5,792 nt of DNA, taken from Anaerolineales bacterium. Its GTDB lineage: Bacteria > Chloroflexota > Anaerolineae > Anaerolineales > UBA4823. Both the position numbers and the translations under genes were made by a program. The DNA lies in contig JAOAHK010000186.1 of NCBI GenBank assembly GCA_026415275.1, forward strand, positions 1-5,792, read 5' to 3'. The notes under the pieces were generated by a model that saw only the letters and a list, made by a program, of their open reading frames with translations, was not told where the DNA came from and made no database searches. Of the stretch, positions 5,334 through 5,792 are shown one piece after another. The stretch's first letter is position 1. The number at the start of each line of letters is the position of its first letter.

Positions 5334-5792
5334 ATGAACAAGAAAGTTTTGGCAGTGATGCGAACACTCTGGATTACACTGAGCTTATTTGGATTGACAG
5401 GCTTCGTTCCTTCAAAGCCCCTCAATGCTGAGCCCGCACCACTTTTGGTTCGGATTACCCAGGTTGACACTGCTCAATTTCCCAGAGTAACGGTCTATAT
5501 TTCGGTGACAGATAACGAGGGAAACCCGGTAGAAGTTTCTCCTTCCCAATTGGTGTTAGCCGAAAACGGTCAAGAGATGAAACTGGAAGATGTGAAGGGC
5601 ATCGGTGAACGCGAAGAGCCGCTGATCACGCTGTTGATTATGGATGTCTCTGGCAGCATGAACGCGGCCGGCAAACTAGAGGCAGCAAAAGAAGCCGCAC
5701 GCGCCTATGTCAACCAGACGCGCCCCAATGATCTAACCGGCCTATTGATTTTCAATACGCGCGTCATCTATGAACAACCGATCACCCAAGAC
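5334..5792 (+). CDS. Exported VWA-domain protein, 3' partial
   Basis: 153 codons are visible and the frame runs off the window. The N-terminus is a typical Sec signal peptide: MNKK, Arg10, a hydrophobic core (~11-25, TLWITLSLFGLTGFV) and a likely cut after Ala32 (PLNA/EPAP). No lipobox Cys is seen. Residues ~38-90 (VRITQVDTAQFPRVTVYISV onward) look like a beta-sandwich preceding the VWA. The VWA domain starts near 97 with LITLLIMDVSGSM: Asp104, Ser106 and Ser108 form the DxSxS metal-ion-dependent adhesion site, so metal-mediated ligand binding is likely. The later MIDAS Thr and Asp lie beyond the window. VWA proteins outside the membrane usually bind partners or assemble complexes. Here it follows the FHA gene by three bases, so the pair may form a transmembrane unit (inference). 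A C-terminal membrane anchor cannot be judged. Confidence 0.9.
   Translation, partial: MNKKVLAVMRTLWITLSLFGLTGFVPSKPLNAEPAPLLVRITQVDTAQFPRVTVYISVTDNEGNPVEVSPSQLVLAENGQEMKLEDVKGIGEREEPLITLLIMDVSGSMNAAGKLEAAKEAARAYVNQTRPNDLTGLLIFNTRVIYEQPITQD

Overview
The window carries one tightly packed plus-strand operon that encodes what looks like a complete bacterial ubiquitin-like conjugation and deconjugation system. In order it holds an E1-like activating enzyme (5' end outside the window), a membrane-anchored protein with a C-terminal RING-like zinc finger (candidate E3), an E2 fused behind an N-terminal ubiquitin-like domain, a stand-alone 88-residue ubiquitin-like protein (Ubl), a JAB/JAMM metallopeptidase (candidate deconjugase), a polytopic membrane protein with a C-terminal FHA domain, and the start of an exported VWA-domain protein (3' end outside the window). 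All core motifs are readable: the E1 nucleotide-binding glycine loop, the DN-R element and a candidate catalytic Cys, the E2 HPN...Cys, the HxH(x7)SxxD of JAMM, the paired Cys/His ligands of the RING-like finger, and the DxSxS MIDAS of VWA.

Layout. 1-1515 is the E1. Its first ~33 visible codons are not E1 but the end of a GntR-type winged helix-turn-helix, read in the same frame and joined to the E1 by a Pro-rich linker. 1545-2528 is the 4-TM RING-like protein. 2549-3394 is Ubl-E2. 3464-3730 is the free Ubl. 3737-3772 is a 12-bp-stem hairpin just after the Ubl stop codon. 3811-4476 is the JAB peptidase. 4473-5330 is the FHA protein, overlapping JAB by an ATGA. 5334-5792 is the VWA protein. 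There is no gene-free stretch over 300 bases and I see no tRNA, rRNA, CRISPR, IS element or convincing promoter. The operon promoter must lie upstream.

How they may work together (inference). E1 would adenylate the exposed C-terminal Gly of the free Ubl, pass it to Cys194 of the Ubl-E2 protein, and the RING-like protein, predicted to hold its finger on the cytoplasmic face of the membrane, would direct transfer to targets. JAB would reverse it. The FHA protein (cytoplasmic FHA on a Gly-rich membrane domain) and the exported VWA protein suggest coupling to a phosphorylation signal and to an event outside the membrane. The Ubl part of the E2 fusion and the free Ubl align over all 88 residues without gaps at 59 identities, so one arose by duplication of the other.

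Organism. Coding density, strong Shine-Dalgarno sites, medium GC and this gene set suggest a free-living bacterium, and Chloroflexota (Anaerolineae-like) is my best guess. That is inference from known distribution of such E1/E2/RING/JAB clusters, not something the sequence proves. Bacterial ubiquitin-like operons as a class are already described (Iyer, Burroughs and Aravind's comparative genomics; the anti-phage Bil operons; the archaeal Caldiarchaeum cluster). What may be new here is the combination of the GntR-E1 fusion, a membrane RING, the Ubl-E2 fusion with a near-identical free Ubl, and FHA/VWA partners.
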